NCBI RefSeq assembly: GCF_017873175.1
Contig: NZ_JAGGJW010000021.1
Span: forward strand, 23,632 to 87,631
Direction of reading: 5' to 3'
From: Neorhizobium petrolearium
GTDB lineage: Bacteria > Pseudomonadota > Alphaproteobacteria > Rhizobiales > Rhizobiaceae
Length of the DNA: 64,000 bases
The translations under genes were made by a program, and so were the position numbers. This document shows positions 18,890 to 27,205 of the stretch, piece after piece. The notes below the pieces were generated by a model. The model did no database searches. It saw only the letters and a program-made list of their open reading frames with translations, and was not told the origin of the DNA. How positions within the stretch are numbered: position 1 is the first letter of the stretch; every line of letters starts with the position of its first letter.

Positions 18890-19648
18890 TTAAGCCGATG
18901 CATCCCCGAAATCACCGAAGGCGGTCCAACCGCCATCGACCGGCAGCACGATGCCGGTAATGCCGGAGGATTCCGGCGACACCAGAAAGGCTATCGCGGA
19001 CGCCACCTCCTCGGCGGCGATCAGCCGTCCGATCGGTGTGCGCCGGCGGATGATCGGCAGATCGACGCGGCCTGCATCGGCGAGCTTCTTCACCAGCGCC
19101 GTTTCCACGAAGGCTGGTGCGACGGCATTGACCCGCACGCCGAAGCCCGCCCACTCGCAGGCCATGGCCCGCGTCATGGCGACGACGCCCGCCTTGGCCG
19201 CGCCATAGGCATTGCGTTTCGGCAGTCCCGTGAGGCCGGCGATGGAAGACAGATTGACAATTGCGCCGCAGCGGCGCGCCACCATGCCCTTTCCGACCTC
19301 CCGCGACATCAGGAAGGTCCCGGCAAGGTGCACGTCCACCACCTTGCGGAAGGCATCCAATCCCTGTTCCAGCGTCGGCAGATGGGTGTCGCCGATGCCG
19401 GCATTATTGACGAGGACATCAAACGGAGCGGAGGCGGCGACCTCTACCGCCCGTGCTTCGTCGGTGATGTCGCAGGCGATGCCGCGATGAGCCGAGCCGG
19501 GATGGATTCGCCCGAGTTCGGCGGCGCGCTCGATGGCCTTTTCGCCGTCGAGATCGGCGATCGTTACCCGATAGCCGGCCTCGGCAAGCTTGAGCGCCGT
19601 GGCAAAGCCGATACCGTCGGCGCCTCCGGTGACCAGTGCCTCACGCAT
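18890..19648 (-). CDS. SDR family oxidoreductase (A)
   Basis: This 252-residue classical short-chain dehydrogenase has TGGADGIG for cofactor binding, the structural NNAG motif, and a catalytic YGAAK with upstream Ser in NLSSIAGL. It probably interconverts a hydroxyl and a keto group on the island's cyclic substrate. It overlaps the upstream SDR by 8 bases, so the pair is likely translated together. It is last in a three-gene minus-strand operon (FAD dehydrogenase, SDR B, SDR A). Confidence 0.85.
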   Translation of the reverse strand: MREALVTGGADGIGFATALKLAEAGYRVTIADLDGEKAIERAAELGRIHPGSAHRGIACDITDEARAVEVAASAPFDVLVNNAGIGDTHLPTLEQGLDAFRKVVDVHLAGTFLMSREVGKGMVARRCGAIVNLSSIAGLTGLPKRNAYGAAKAGVVAMTRAMACEWAGFGVRVNAVAPAFVETALVKKLADAGRVDLPIIRRRTPIGRLIAAEEVASAIAFLVSPESSGITGIVLPVDGGWTAFGDFGDASA

Positions 19649-20420
19649 AGCCCGGCCTCGGCACGAGGCCCATCAGGGACTGGGTTAGGCCGCCATCGAC
19701 CACCACATCCTGGCCCGTCACGTAGGATGCGCGCGGCGAGGCAAGGAAAAGTGCCACATCCGCCATGTCGTCGGGCGTGGCGATGCGGCGAAGCGGCACC
19801 ATGGCCTCTCGCCGCTGCCTCGTCGTGTCATCGGCATAGAAGGCTTCAGAAAGCGGCGTGCGCACCAGGCCGGGGCTCAACGTGTTCGATCTTATCCCTT
19901 TGGGTCCCCATTCATAGGCTAGCTGGCGTGACAGCATCAGGATGGCGGCCTTCGACGCGGAGTAGGCGCCGCTTGCAGGCTGCGGTTCGCTTCCGGCGAC
20001 GCTCGCGACATGGACCAGCACACCGGCCCCCCGCGCCACCATTCCCTTGCCGAAGGCCTGGGCGGCGAGCATGTAGCCGGTAAGGTTCACCGAGAGCATC
20101 ATCGACCAGTCCGCCGGTGACACGCTATCGAGCGGGCCGGGGCGCAGCACGCCGGCATTGTTGACGAGGATGTCCACCCCGCCATGCCTGTCCACCTGAC
20201 CGGCGGCAGCCTCGATGTCCTCCGGCCGAGACAGGTCGCAGGCGATGGCAAGTGCGTCATTGCCCAGTTCGGCGGCGAGCGGTTGCGTGCGTTCCAAGGT
20301 GCGGTCGATCAGCGCCACGCGGGCACCCTGCCCGGCAAAGGCGCGGGCGAGAGCCTGGCCTATACCGCCGCCGGCGCCGGTAACGACGGCAGTCTTTCCC
20401 TCCAGTCCAAGCCAATTCAC
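19641..20420 (-). CDS. SDR family oxidoreductase (B)
   Basis: This 259-residue classical SDR has TGAGGGIG, NNAG and the YSASK catalytic motif, followed by NTLSPGLVRTPL. It is related to SDR A in layout but clearly a separate enzyme. Its start overlaps the stop of the FAD dehydrogenase copy 3 (ATGA at 20417-20420). The order dehydrogenase-SDR-SDR suggests successive desaturation and alcohol/ketone steps, as in ring-degradation pathways; that order is inferred from gene context only. Confidence 0.85.
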   Translation of the reverse strand: MNWLGLEGKTAVVTGAGGGIGQALARAFAGQGARVALIDRTLERTQPLAAELGNDALAIACDLSRPEDIEAAAGQVDRHGGVDILVNNAGVLRPGPLDSVSPADWSMMLSVNLTGYMLAAQAFGKGMVARGAGVLVHVASVAGSEPQPASGAYSASKAAILMLSRQLAYEWGPKGIRSNTLSPGLVRTPLSEAFYADDTTRQRREAMVPLRRIATPDDMADVALFLASPRASYVTGQDVVVDGGLTQSLMGLVPRPGYA

Positions 20421-22135
20421 GATGCTTTCTCCCTGTTGGCTGTTTTGCGTCCTGCTTCCTGTGCGATGCCAGCCAGATGGCGTCCGGTGATCCAGCCGAA
20501 GGTCATGGCGGGGCCGAGCGTGATGCCGGCGCCGGGATAGTTACCCCCCATGATGGAGGCACGGTCGTTGCCCACGGCGAACAGGCCTGGGATGACAGCT
20601 CCATGCCGGTCGAGCACCTCGCCCGGAACCGTCGTTTTCAACCCATCGAAGGTGCCGAGGTCACCCATCTCCATCCGAACCGCATAGAACGGCCCCTGCT
20701 CCACTGGTGCGACCGCCGGATTTGGCTTGTGGTCCGGATCCGCCAAATAGCGGTTGAACGCGGTCTCGCCGCGACGAAAGGCCTCGTCGCGGCCCTCGCG
20801 CGCGCCGCGATTGTATGTCGAGACGGTATCGTCCAGCCCTTTGGGGTCGATGCCGCAAACGCGCGCCAGCTCGCCAAGGGTTCTTCCCTTCTTCAAGTAG
20901 CCGGTGCGCAGCCAGAGCCGGAGCGGCATGGGGGCTGGCTTGGCATGACCAAGGCCGTATTTGCGGATGGTGCTGTGGTCGCAGATGAGCCAGGCGGAAG
21001 CTTCGCCGGAAGCGACCATGGCCGCGCCGACATCGTGATAGCTTTCGCTTTCATTGGTGAAGCGCCTGCCGTTCGACAGCACCGCGATCATCCCCGGCTT
21101 GTAGCGGTCGAGCAGGTGCGGAAAGACGCCCTTGCCCGGCACCCTGCTGACCGGCATCCAGGCCGCGGGTTGCGGATATTCCGCATTGAAGACCGCACCG
21201 GCTTCCTCCCCAAGCCGTATGCCGTCGCCGGTGATGGCCTGCGGTACCGGCGAAAAATGCCCACTGCCGGCCTTCACATGGGCGTAAGCCTCCGCCCGGC
21301 GCGCAAGATCATGGGCATAGCCGCCGCAGGCGAGCACAACGCCGAGCCGCGCCGTGATCCGTCCCGGACTCCTTCCACCGACATCGACGCCGATGACGCG
21401 ACCATCCACCTTGACGAGATGCATGGCCGGGGTTTCGGTAAGGATCGGAATGCCGAGATCAAGGCAGCTCTTTGCCAATCGAGCAGCCAGCGCATTGCCG
21501 CTGGTGACCTGCACCCCCCGGCCGTGGCGGACCACCTCGCCGGCATGGGCGACGAGCCGTTTCAGCACATAGGCGAACGAGGTCAGCGACTTCGTGGCGT
21601 TGAAGAAGTGCTTGATGTCGGCATTTGAGGAATTGAACATCATGCCCATGAAGGTAATGGTCGAAAGCGGCGGCCTGAGCCGCTTCAGGTCCGGCCCAAG
21701 AGCGCTGGTGTCGAAGGGGGCAGCAAGCACCGAACGCCCGACATCCACGCCGCCATCCATCGTCGGATGATAGTCCGGATAAAGCGTGGGCACGAACTTC
21801 ACCACTGTTTCCGTCTCGAACCAGTCGAGCATGCGCGGTCCCGCGTCCAGAAAGGCGTCGACGGCTTGCGGCTGGAACCAGTTGCCCGTCTCCGCCGCCA
21901 CGTAGCGGCGCGCGGCCTCGCGGGTATCGGCGGGATTGTTCGTCTTTCCGTGGCGATTGCCGGGGATCCACAGCACACCGCCGGAAAAGGCGGTGGTGCC
22001 GCCGAAGACGGCTTCCTTCTCGATGACGATGACCGACAGGCCATGTTTTTTCGCGGTGATCGCCGTTGCGAGCCCTCCCGCGCCGGATCCGACCACCAGC
22101 ACGTCACAGACGCGCCCCTCGCTTGCCCGTTCCAT
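20417..22135 (-). CDS. FAD-dependent dehydrogenase, 3-ketosteroid dehydrogenase-like (copy 3)
   Basis: This 572-residue flavoprotein has GSGAGGLATAITAKKHGL, the EKEAVFGGTTAFSGGVLWIPGN segment and FAVGNDRASIMGGNYPGAG near the C-terminus. Its motifs are closest to copy 1 (EKEAVFGGT.A.SGG.LWIP). The start has a good GGGAGG site upstream. It is first in a leftward operon with two SDRs and is divergent from the AraC regulator. Three paralogues in one island suggest either several desaturation steps or several related substrates. Confidence 0.85.
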   Translation of the reverse strand: MERASEGRVCDVLVVGSGAGGLATAITAKKHGLSVIVIEKEAVFGGTTAFSGGVLWIPGNRHGKTNNPADTREAARRYVAAETGNWFQPQAVDAFLDAGPRMLDWFETETVVKFVPTLYPDYHPTMDGGVDVGRSVLAAPFDTSALGPDLKRLRPPLSTITFMGMMFNSSNADIKHFFNATKSLTSFAYVLKRLVAHAGEVVRHGRGVQVTSGNALAARLAKSCLDLGIPILTETPAMHLVKVDGRVIGVDVGGRSPGRITARLGVVLACGGYAHDLARRAEAYAHVKAGSGHFSPVPQAITGDGIRLGEEAGAVFNAEYPQPAAWMPVSRVPGKGVFPHLLDRYKPGMIAVLSNGRRFTNESESYHDVGAAMVASGEASAWLICDHSTIRKYGLGHAKPAPMPLRLWLRTGYLKKGRTLGELARVCGIDPKGLDDTVSTYNRGAREGRDEAFRRGETAFNRYLADPDHKPNPAVAPVEQGPFYAVRMEMGDLGTFDGLKTTVPGEVLDRHGAVIPGLFAVGNDRASIMGGNYPGAGITLGPAMTFGWITGRHLAGIAQEAGRKTANREKAS

Positions 22136-22209
22136 GATTTCCTCCCGTTTCTCACGCTACACAGGGAAATTGCTACGCGCGGGGAGAGGCCGGACCAATG
22201 GACGCTGCC

Positions 22210-22224
22210 GTGCAATTGTTGCAC
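22210..22224. promoter_or_regulatory. Palindrome in AraC / FAD dehydrogenase divergent promoter
   Basis: GTGCAA-TTG-TTGCAC is a perfect 6-bp inverted repeat with a 3-base spacer. It lies in the 116-base region between the divergent FAD dehydrogenase copy 3 and the AraC gene, 28 bases before the AraC start at 22252. It is a plausible regulator-binding site. Confidence 0.5.
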
Positions 22225-22251
22225 AATTCGATCGGAGCAATGGGAGGAAAA

Positions 22252-23151
22252 ATGGGCGGCGAGGCGACGGCGAGCATTCCGCACTACTATCTCTATGGAG
22301 ATCAGGGTGCGGATGTCGAACTAGACTTATTGGATATCGAGATCATCAGGGAGCGAAGCGGTCCGAATGATTGGAGGATTCGTCCGCATGCGCATCCCGA
22401 TCACATGCAGGTTCTGCTGGTGCGCGAGGGTGGCGGCACCATCCGCATGGAGGACCTTTCGCTGACGATCCCCGTCCCCGGGATTTTGGTCATCCCGGCG
22501 GGTATCGTCCACCAGATCGACTTCGATCCGGGAACCGACGGCTTCGTCGTCACCGCCGCCCTCGGCTGCCTGAAGGCGGCAGCGGAGAGTGACGCAAGGC
22601 TTGTCGATGCCGCGAGCCGCCCGGCCGTCTATTCGCTGGAAGGAACCGGTGTCAACATCGCCGCCGTCACCGACACCTTCTACTGGCTGCACCGGGAATA
22701 TGTCTGGTCCGCCCCCGGTCGCCGTACCGCGATCCTCGCGCAGTTCATGCGGATTCTGGTGGTGGTCCTGCGCCTCAGCATCACACAGGAAGATCCGCGC
22801 ATCATCGCGCCCGACCGGGACTATGATCTTCTCGCTCGTTACCGGGCGCTGCTGGAAGAGCATTTCCGCAGCGAGCGCTCGCCGGCCTTCTATGCCGATG
22901 CTCTCGCCGTCACCCCGGCGCGGCTCAACGCCGCCTGCAAGAACCGGGCGGGCAAAACGGCGTCCGACCTGCTTTACGAACGCGTCACCATCGAGGCCAA
23001 GCGCTATCTGGTCTATACCGAAAGCAGCGTGGCGCAGGTGGCCCATATGACGGGCTTCGACGATCCCGCCTATTTCAACCGCTTCTTCACCCGGCAGGCC
23101 GGCATATCGCCCGGCGCCTATCGCAAGCAGGTGGCGAGCAGCCACGCGTAG
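22252..23151 (+). CDS. AraC family regulator with cupin sensor domain
   Basis: This 299-residue regulator has an N-terminal cupin-like domain (RPHAHPDHMQVLLV with several His, then PGILVIPAGIVHQI). The C-terminal AraC double helix-turn-helix ends VAHMTGFDDPAYFNRFFTRQAGISPGAYR. This arrangement resembles PobR-type regulators of aromatic acid catabolism. ATG 22252 is chosen because GGGAGG lies 4 bases upstream; ATGs at 22198 and 22240 have no such site. It is divergent from FAD dehydrogenase copy 3 and likely activates that operon. Confidence 0.85.
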   Translation: MGGEATASIPHYYLYGDQGADVELDLLDIEIIRERSGPNDWRIRPHAHPDHMQVLLVREGGGTIRMEDLSLTIPVPGILVIPAGIVHQIDFDPGTDGFVVTAALGCLKAAAESDARLVDAASRPAVYSLEGTGVNIAAVTDTFYWLHREYVWSAPGRRTAILAQFMRILVVVLRLSITQEDPRIIAPDRDYDLLARYRALLEEHFRSERSPAFYADALAVTPARLNAACKNRAGKTASDLLYERVTIEAKRYLVYTESSVAQVAHMTGFDDPAYFNRFFTRQAGISPGAYRKQVASSHA

Positions 23152-23291
23152 AGCTGCGCGTGAGAGCGATGGATCGTCCATGTTTTGCGACGGGTGATCC
23201 ATTTCATGGCAAGGCTTCCTGCAACAATCTTGCTATGCGCGTCGCGCTCGAAAGGGACTATTCCCGCGACGCCGTAAGGCATGGAGGAAAC

Positions 23292-23855
23292 ATGATTCAC
23301 GAATGGCGGAGCTACCGGCTGAAGCCCGGAGCGGCGATACCCTATCTCGAACTGCTGGCGGGCTACGGGCTTCCATTCGTGAGCCGGCATCTGCCACTGA
23401 TGGGCTACTGGCTCGCCGAAACCGGCCCCCTTAACGTTATCCATCATCTGTGGAGCTACGCGGACTGGGCCGAACGCGAGGCCTGTCGCGCAGCATTGGC
23501 CAAGGAAGACGAGTGGGTGAAGGAATTCATCCCCAAGGCCTTTGCGCTGGTGGAGGAACAGCAGAACCGCATGCTGCGCCTGTCCTCCGGCTCCGGCCTG
23601 TTTGAAAAAGCGCTCGGGCAGAGACGTGCCCCCCTTCCCGCGCGTGAAGCCGGATCGCCTCTTTTCGCCGGCGATTTCGCGGTCATCGTCAATGGCGAAG
23701 CCTATGGGGAAACCGTCGCGGCCTTTCGGCCTCTCTCGGGTGCCCCCTGCCTGCCGCTTGCCCTTCTTTCGCGCTCGCCCGATCCGCTCTCGTTCGAATG
23801 CGCCGTCGGTTCCTGCCCAACCGTTCTTCGGCCGCTGGCATTCTCCCGGCTATAA
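23292..23855 (+). CDS. NIPSNAP family protein (second copy)
   Basis: This 187-residue protein starts HEWRSYRLKPGAAIPYLELL, with a W..A.R-type helix later, the pattern of the NIPSNAP barrel family. Its C-terminal third (after residue ~115) is less typical and may form a second, degenerate barrel half. ATG 23292 is fixed by GGAGG at 23283-23287. It lies downstream of the AraC regulator in the same direction. Together with the gene at 6092 it frames the catabolic island. Confidence 0.72.
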   Translation: MIHEWRSYRLKPGAAIPYLELLAGYGLPFVSRHLPLMGYWLAETGPLNVIHHLWSYADWAEREACRAALAKEDEWVKEFIPKAFALVEEQQNRMLRLSSGSGLFEKALGQRRAPLPAREAGSPLFAGDFAVIVNGEAYGETVAAFRPLSGAPCLPLALLSRSPDPLSFECAVGSCPTVLRPLAFSRL

Positions 23856-24390
23856 CTTGGCGCGTCTCCCGTCAAACGTTGTTGCCAAAGAAATCGGCGC
23901 CTGTTGGCGGTGTGATGGCGGACGTGGGCCTAGCCGCGGAAAGGGCTTAGACCGCGCTCCGTGCAATCATTTCCCCTGCACGGGGTATTCGTAATATCAC
24001 CGAACAGTGTTTTTGGAGTTCTGGCGTATAATTTTCACCAGCCGGTGACATTCATGCGCCAAGGCGGGTTTTACGACCAGTCGGTGACATCGAAGATGCA
24101 TATCCGTCGTGTCGATGCACCGCACGTTCTTGCCTGCAATTGTAAGCTCGTAAGCAGTTTGATCGCCGCAGGAGCACTTTTGAATGCAATTGCCGCCTCA
24201 GCGGACGGATGTACCGCTTCTGCAGCAAGACGCCGACAGTCAGGACCTCCCAACCATCTCAGGCCCCAGGTGGGGCAATGCAGATCAAAAATCTTGCTTG
24301 TCCGCTAGGTTGAGGTCACTAAAAACATTTCACCGGTTCTGCCGGGGTTTTCACACAGCCTAGCGCACGCGGCATTGGAATGAGGAGCGG
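23856..24390. other. Intergenic gap with short direct repeat
   Basis: No convincing gene is seen in these 535 bases. A 14-base direct repeat CCAG(C/T)CGGTGACAT occurs at 24038-24051 and 24077-24090. Around 24220-24253 the minus strand could encode CRRLAAEAVH, reminiscent of small rhizobial proteins, but it has no start or length to be called. A near-match to the FNR/FixK box, TTGA-GGTCAC-TAAA, lies at 24310-24323, upstream of the small gene at 24391. Confidence 0.4.
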
Positions 24391-24663
24391 GTGGCGATGA
24401 CGAAAAAGCCAAAGCTGGAGCATTCGGATTTCTCCGGCGAATTCGAAGACGACGGGATTACTGTTCTAGTGGACATTCACAGGCCCGCCGGCAGTAGCGA
24501 CGGCTGGACCCTCGAGGTGATCTCGCAGGAGGAAGACGTAACGACTTGGGAGGGCAGTTTCGTCAGCGACAAGGAGGCGTGGGAGGAATTTCTTGCCACG
24601 ACTGAACGGGACGGCATTCGTTCGTTCCTCGGCGACGACGACGCCAGCCAGTCGGTGCACTAG
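24391..24663 (+). CDS. Small acidic conserved rhizobial protein
   Basis: This 88-90-residue protein starts at GTG 24391 or ATG 24397, with GAGGA at 24382-24386. It contains EHSDFSGEFEDDGITVLVDIHR, a GWTLEV strand and a C-terminal AWEEFL...GIRSFLGDD. From memory this resembles a small conserved rhizobial protein family of unknown function, with an alternating acidic beta-strand and helix layout. No signal or membrane segment is present. It may be preceded by a weak FNR-like site. Confidence 0.65.
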   Translation: MAMTKKPKLEHSDFSGEFEDDGITVLVDIHRPAGSSDGWTLEVISQEEDVTTWEGSFVSDKEAWEEFLATTERDGIRSFLGDDDASQSVH

Positions 24664-24862
24664 GTACGACCGGCCGACGGAGTAGTAAGCGCGACTTCGC
24701 CCGTCCATGCGGGCGCGTTCGGTCGGCTGAAACGAACGCACCGCTTACACCACCAAAATCATCACATCGAGGATCGAGAACTGTCCTCGCACCGCAGTTG
24801 CGGGTCCTTGATGGTGGTGCCGCCACCTGCCGGCGGCATACTCCGCGGGTTTGATGCTCTGT

Positions 24863-24940
24863 CTAGAAGACAAACATGTAAAGCAGGATGATCACGAAGA
24901 TAGGGACGCCTATCGCCCATAATAAAATACCCTTAAGCAT
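24863..24940 (-). CDS. Tiny single-helix membrane protein (25 aa)
   Basis: ATG at 24938-24940 begins MLKGILLWAIGVPIFVII and ends YMFVF, almost entirely a single transmembrane helix. An excellent ribosome site (AGAGGAG) lies about 7 bases upstream. Similar one-helix proteins with the LLWxIGxPxxIIILL pattern occur near stress genes in rhizobia. It stands alone on the minus strand upstream of the N-ATPase operon. Function is unknown. Confidence 0.65.
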   Translation of the reverse strand: MLKGILLWAIGVPIFVIILLYMFVF

Positions 24941-25308
24941 CGTCTTTCTCCTCTGTTTCCGACACACAACGCGTTGCGTGGGCTGCGGTTCCTGCCCGCA
25001 GTAAGGTAGAGAATTCGGATTGTCGATGGCTGCTTCGGGCCGGTCGTTACCCAGACTTGTCGTTGAAGTCGGACATGTCGATCTACGAAATTCCGGCATT
25101 TTATCCGGTGCACCACCAACACCATCCATCCTGAAAGTTCCGGACCAGGATCATCCTCAGGATGCTGTGTTCGAATTTGAGGCCATGCGAACGCTCCGGG
25201 GACAAGCCGATGGGAATTCTCAGACGGGGGTGACAAAGATCAATGTAGCGATCGGTTCATCCAGACAGTTTGCCGTGGAGTTCAGCTTTCAATCGAGGCA
25301 GAATTGCC
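24941..25308. other. Leader region upstream of N-ATPase operon
   Basis: This 368-base gap contains no recognised gene. It should hold the promoter of the rightward N-ATPase operon and, at its left end, that of the tiny membrane protein. The candidate FNR/FixK-like site at 25230-25243 is listed separately. Confidence 0.5.
25230..25243. promoter_or_regulatory. Near-consensus FNR/FixK box upstream of N-ATPase
   Basis: GTGACAAAGATCAA matches TTGA-N6-TCAA at 7 of 8 conserved positions (first T is G). It lies 65 bases before the atpD start codon, a spacing close to that of the perfect boxes elsewhere in this window. Regulation is inferred. Confidence 0.4.
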
Positions 25309-26739
25309 ATGGCAGAATCGGGAAAAATCGTAGCGATCCGCGGCGCAGTGATCGACATCACCTTCGCGCCGGAAAAACTTCCCGAGATTGACGAAGCTCT
25401 TTCACTTCAGGGCGAGAGCGTCACTTTGCTGGCAGAGGTCCAGGCGCATCTCGACCGTCACACGGTCCGCGCAATCGCGCTCCAGACAACCAGCGGGCTT
25501 CGGCGGGGCGACGAGGCTGTGCGTCTCGGCCAGCCGCTCAACGTGCCCGTCGGCGATGCGGTCCTGGGACGACTGATGGATGTCGCCGGCAATGCCGGCG
25601 ATGGTCGCGGAGAATTTCCGGCCAGCCTGCCGCGTCGTCCGATCCATCGGCAGCCTCCGGCACTCGTCACTCAGAAAGGCGTTTCCGATCTCTTCGTCAC
25701 AGGCATCAAGGTGATTGACCTCCTGACGCCGATCGCCCGAGGCGGGAAAGCCGCCATGTTCGGGGGAGCGGGCGTCGGCAAGACGGTTCTCGTGATGGAA
25801 TTGATCCACGCAATGGTCAAGAGCTACCGGGGTATTTCTGTCTTCGCGGGCGTCGGCGAGCGCTCCCGCGAGGGGCACGAAATGTTACTGGACATGACAT
25901 CCTCCGGCGTACTTGCCCGCACCGCACTCGTCTTCGGCCAAATGAACGAACCGCCGGGAGCCCGCTGGCGCGTGCCGATGACCGCGCTGGCGATCGCCGA
26001 ATACTTCCGCGACGAACGCCACCAGAACGTTCTGCTTTTGATGGACAACGTCTTCCGCTTTGTCCAGGCGGGCGCAGAAGTGTCTGGATTGCTCGGACGC
26101 CTGCCGTCGCGCGTCGGGTACCAGCCAACACTCGCCAGCGAAGTTGCAGCCCTTCAGGAACGGATTGCTTCGGTCGGCGATGCCTCAATCACCGCGATCG
26201 AAGCCGTCTATGTTCCCGCTGATGACTTCACCGACCCTGCCGTCACGACGATTGCCGCGCATGTGGACAGCATGGTCGTGCTGTCACGCGACATGGCGGC
26301 CGAGGGGATGTATCCGGCGGTCGATCCCATAGCATCGTCATCCGTGCTGCTTGATCCTCTCGTGGTCGGCAGCGATCATGCCGAAGTCGCAATGGATGTC
26401 CGCCGCACGATCGAACGGTATCGCGAATTGCAGGACGTCATCTCGCTTCTCGGCGTCGAAGAACTCGGCAGCGACGATCGCCGCATCGTGGAGCGGGCAA
26501 GACGGCTCCAGCGGTTTCTCACGCAGCCCTTTGCCGTCACCGAGGCATTCACGGGCACGGCAGGCCGCTCGGTCACGCTCGCCGATACTATCGCCGGCTG
26601 CCGAGCCATCCTCGCAGGCGCTTGCGACGACTGGAACGAAAGCTCGCTTTATATGGTCGGCACATTGGACGAGGCACGCGAAAAGGAAGAGGCGATGCGC
26701 CGGACGGACGTCGGATCGCCGGCGAAGGTACACCAATGA
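25309..26739 (+). CDS. atpD: N-ATPase subunit beta
   Basis: This 476-residue catalytic F1-type subunit has Walker A GGAGVGKT, the GVGERSREG segment, MNEPPGAR and the VYVPADDFTDPA segment of beta subunits. The lever loop reads EELGSDD, a variant of DELSEED. It hydrolyses or makes ATP at the alpha/beta interfaces on the cytoplasmic side. Being the first gene of an atpDCQRBEFAG series marks it as the N-ATPase, a laterally transferred second F-type ATPase found beside the housekeeping enzyme in various bacteria. ATG 25309 is chosen because the beta-fold starts at once after it. Confidence 0.93.
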   Translation: MAESGKIVAIRGAVIDITFAPEKLPEIDEALSLQGESVTLLAEVQAHLDRHTVRAIALQTTSGLRRGDEAVRLGQPLNVPVGDAVLGRLMDVAGNAGDGRGEFPASLPRRPIHRQPPALVTQKGVSDLFVTGIKVIDLLTPIARGGKAAMFGGAGVGKTVLVMELIHAMVKSYRGISVFAGVGERSREGHEMLLDMTSSGVLARTALVFGQMNEPPGARWRVPMTALAIAEYFRDERHQNVLLLMDNVFRFVQAGAEVSGLLGRLPSRVGYQPTLASEVAALQERIASVGDASITAIEAVYVPADDFTDPAVTTIAAHVDSMVVLSRDMAAEGMYPAVDPIASSSVLLDPLVVGSDHAEVAMDVRRTIERYRELQDVISLLGVEELGSDDRRIVERARRLQRFLTQPFAVTEAFTGTAGRSVTLADTIAGCRAILAGACDDWNESSLYMVGTLDEAREKEEAMRRTDVGSPAKVHQ

Positions 26740-26760
26740 GCGCAAAGGTGCACCAATGAG
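26721..26760 (+). repeat. 20-bp tandem duplication at atpD/atpC junction
   Basis: Bases 26721-26740 and 26741-26760 form two adjacent 20-base units with 17 of 20 positions identical, each ending CACCAATGAG. The first unit ends atpD (its ATG overlaps the atpD stop). The second ends in the atpC start. The first ATG opens a seven-codon frame (MSAKVHQ, 26736-26759) that repeats the end of AtpD and stops at the atpC start, so a tiny relay frame has been inserted between the two genes. Confidence 0.85.
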
Positions 26761-27205
26761 CGACGGCCTTCACCTCGTTATCACGACGCCCTCGGCCGTC
26801 CTGGCGGATGCCGCGGGTATCCGTTCCTTGCGTGCCGAGGACGCAAGCGGCGGTTTTGGCATCCTGCCGGGTCACGCCGACCTTCTGACGGTGCTTCCGG
26901 CGTCCGTCATCCGCTGGCGGGATCTAAAAGGCAAGATGCATTTTTGCGCCGTCAGCGGCGGCATCGTCACGGTTTCAGGCGGCAGCGAAGTCTCCATTGC
27001 CTGCCGCCAGGGCACGCTTAGCGACGACCTCACCAAGCTCGAGGAGGACGTAAAACGGATGCGGTCGAAACTTGCCGATGTCGATCGCTGCTCCCGCGTC
27101 GAACAGGCACGGATGCACGCCAATGCGGTGCGGCAACTGATGAAATACTTGCGTCCGGGTGAAGGGCGAGCGATCGCTCCGACCGATGGAAAGGCCGAGA
27201 TATGA
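26756..27205 (+). CDS. atpC: N-ATPase subunit epsilon
   Basis: This 149-residue protein has the epsilon beta-sandwich with GGFGILPGHADLLTVL and the AVSGGIVTVSGG strand, then a long C-terminal helix pair. It is part of the central stalk that links F1 to the c-ring and can inhibit ATP hydrolysis. ATG 26756 is preceded by AAAGG in the second repeat unit. Its stop overlaps atpQ (ATGA at 27202-27205). Confidence 0.88.
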   Translation: MSDGLHLVITTPSAVLADAAGIRSLRAEDASGGFGILPGHADLLTVLPASVIRWRDLKGKMHFCAVSGGIVTVSGGSEVSIACRQGTLSDDLTKLEEDVKRMRSKLADVDRCSRVEQARMHANAVRQLMKYLRPGEGRAIAPTDGKAEI

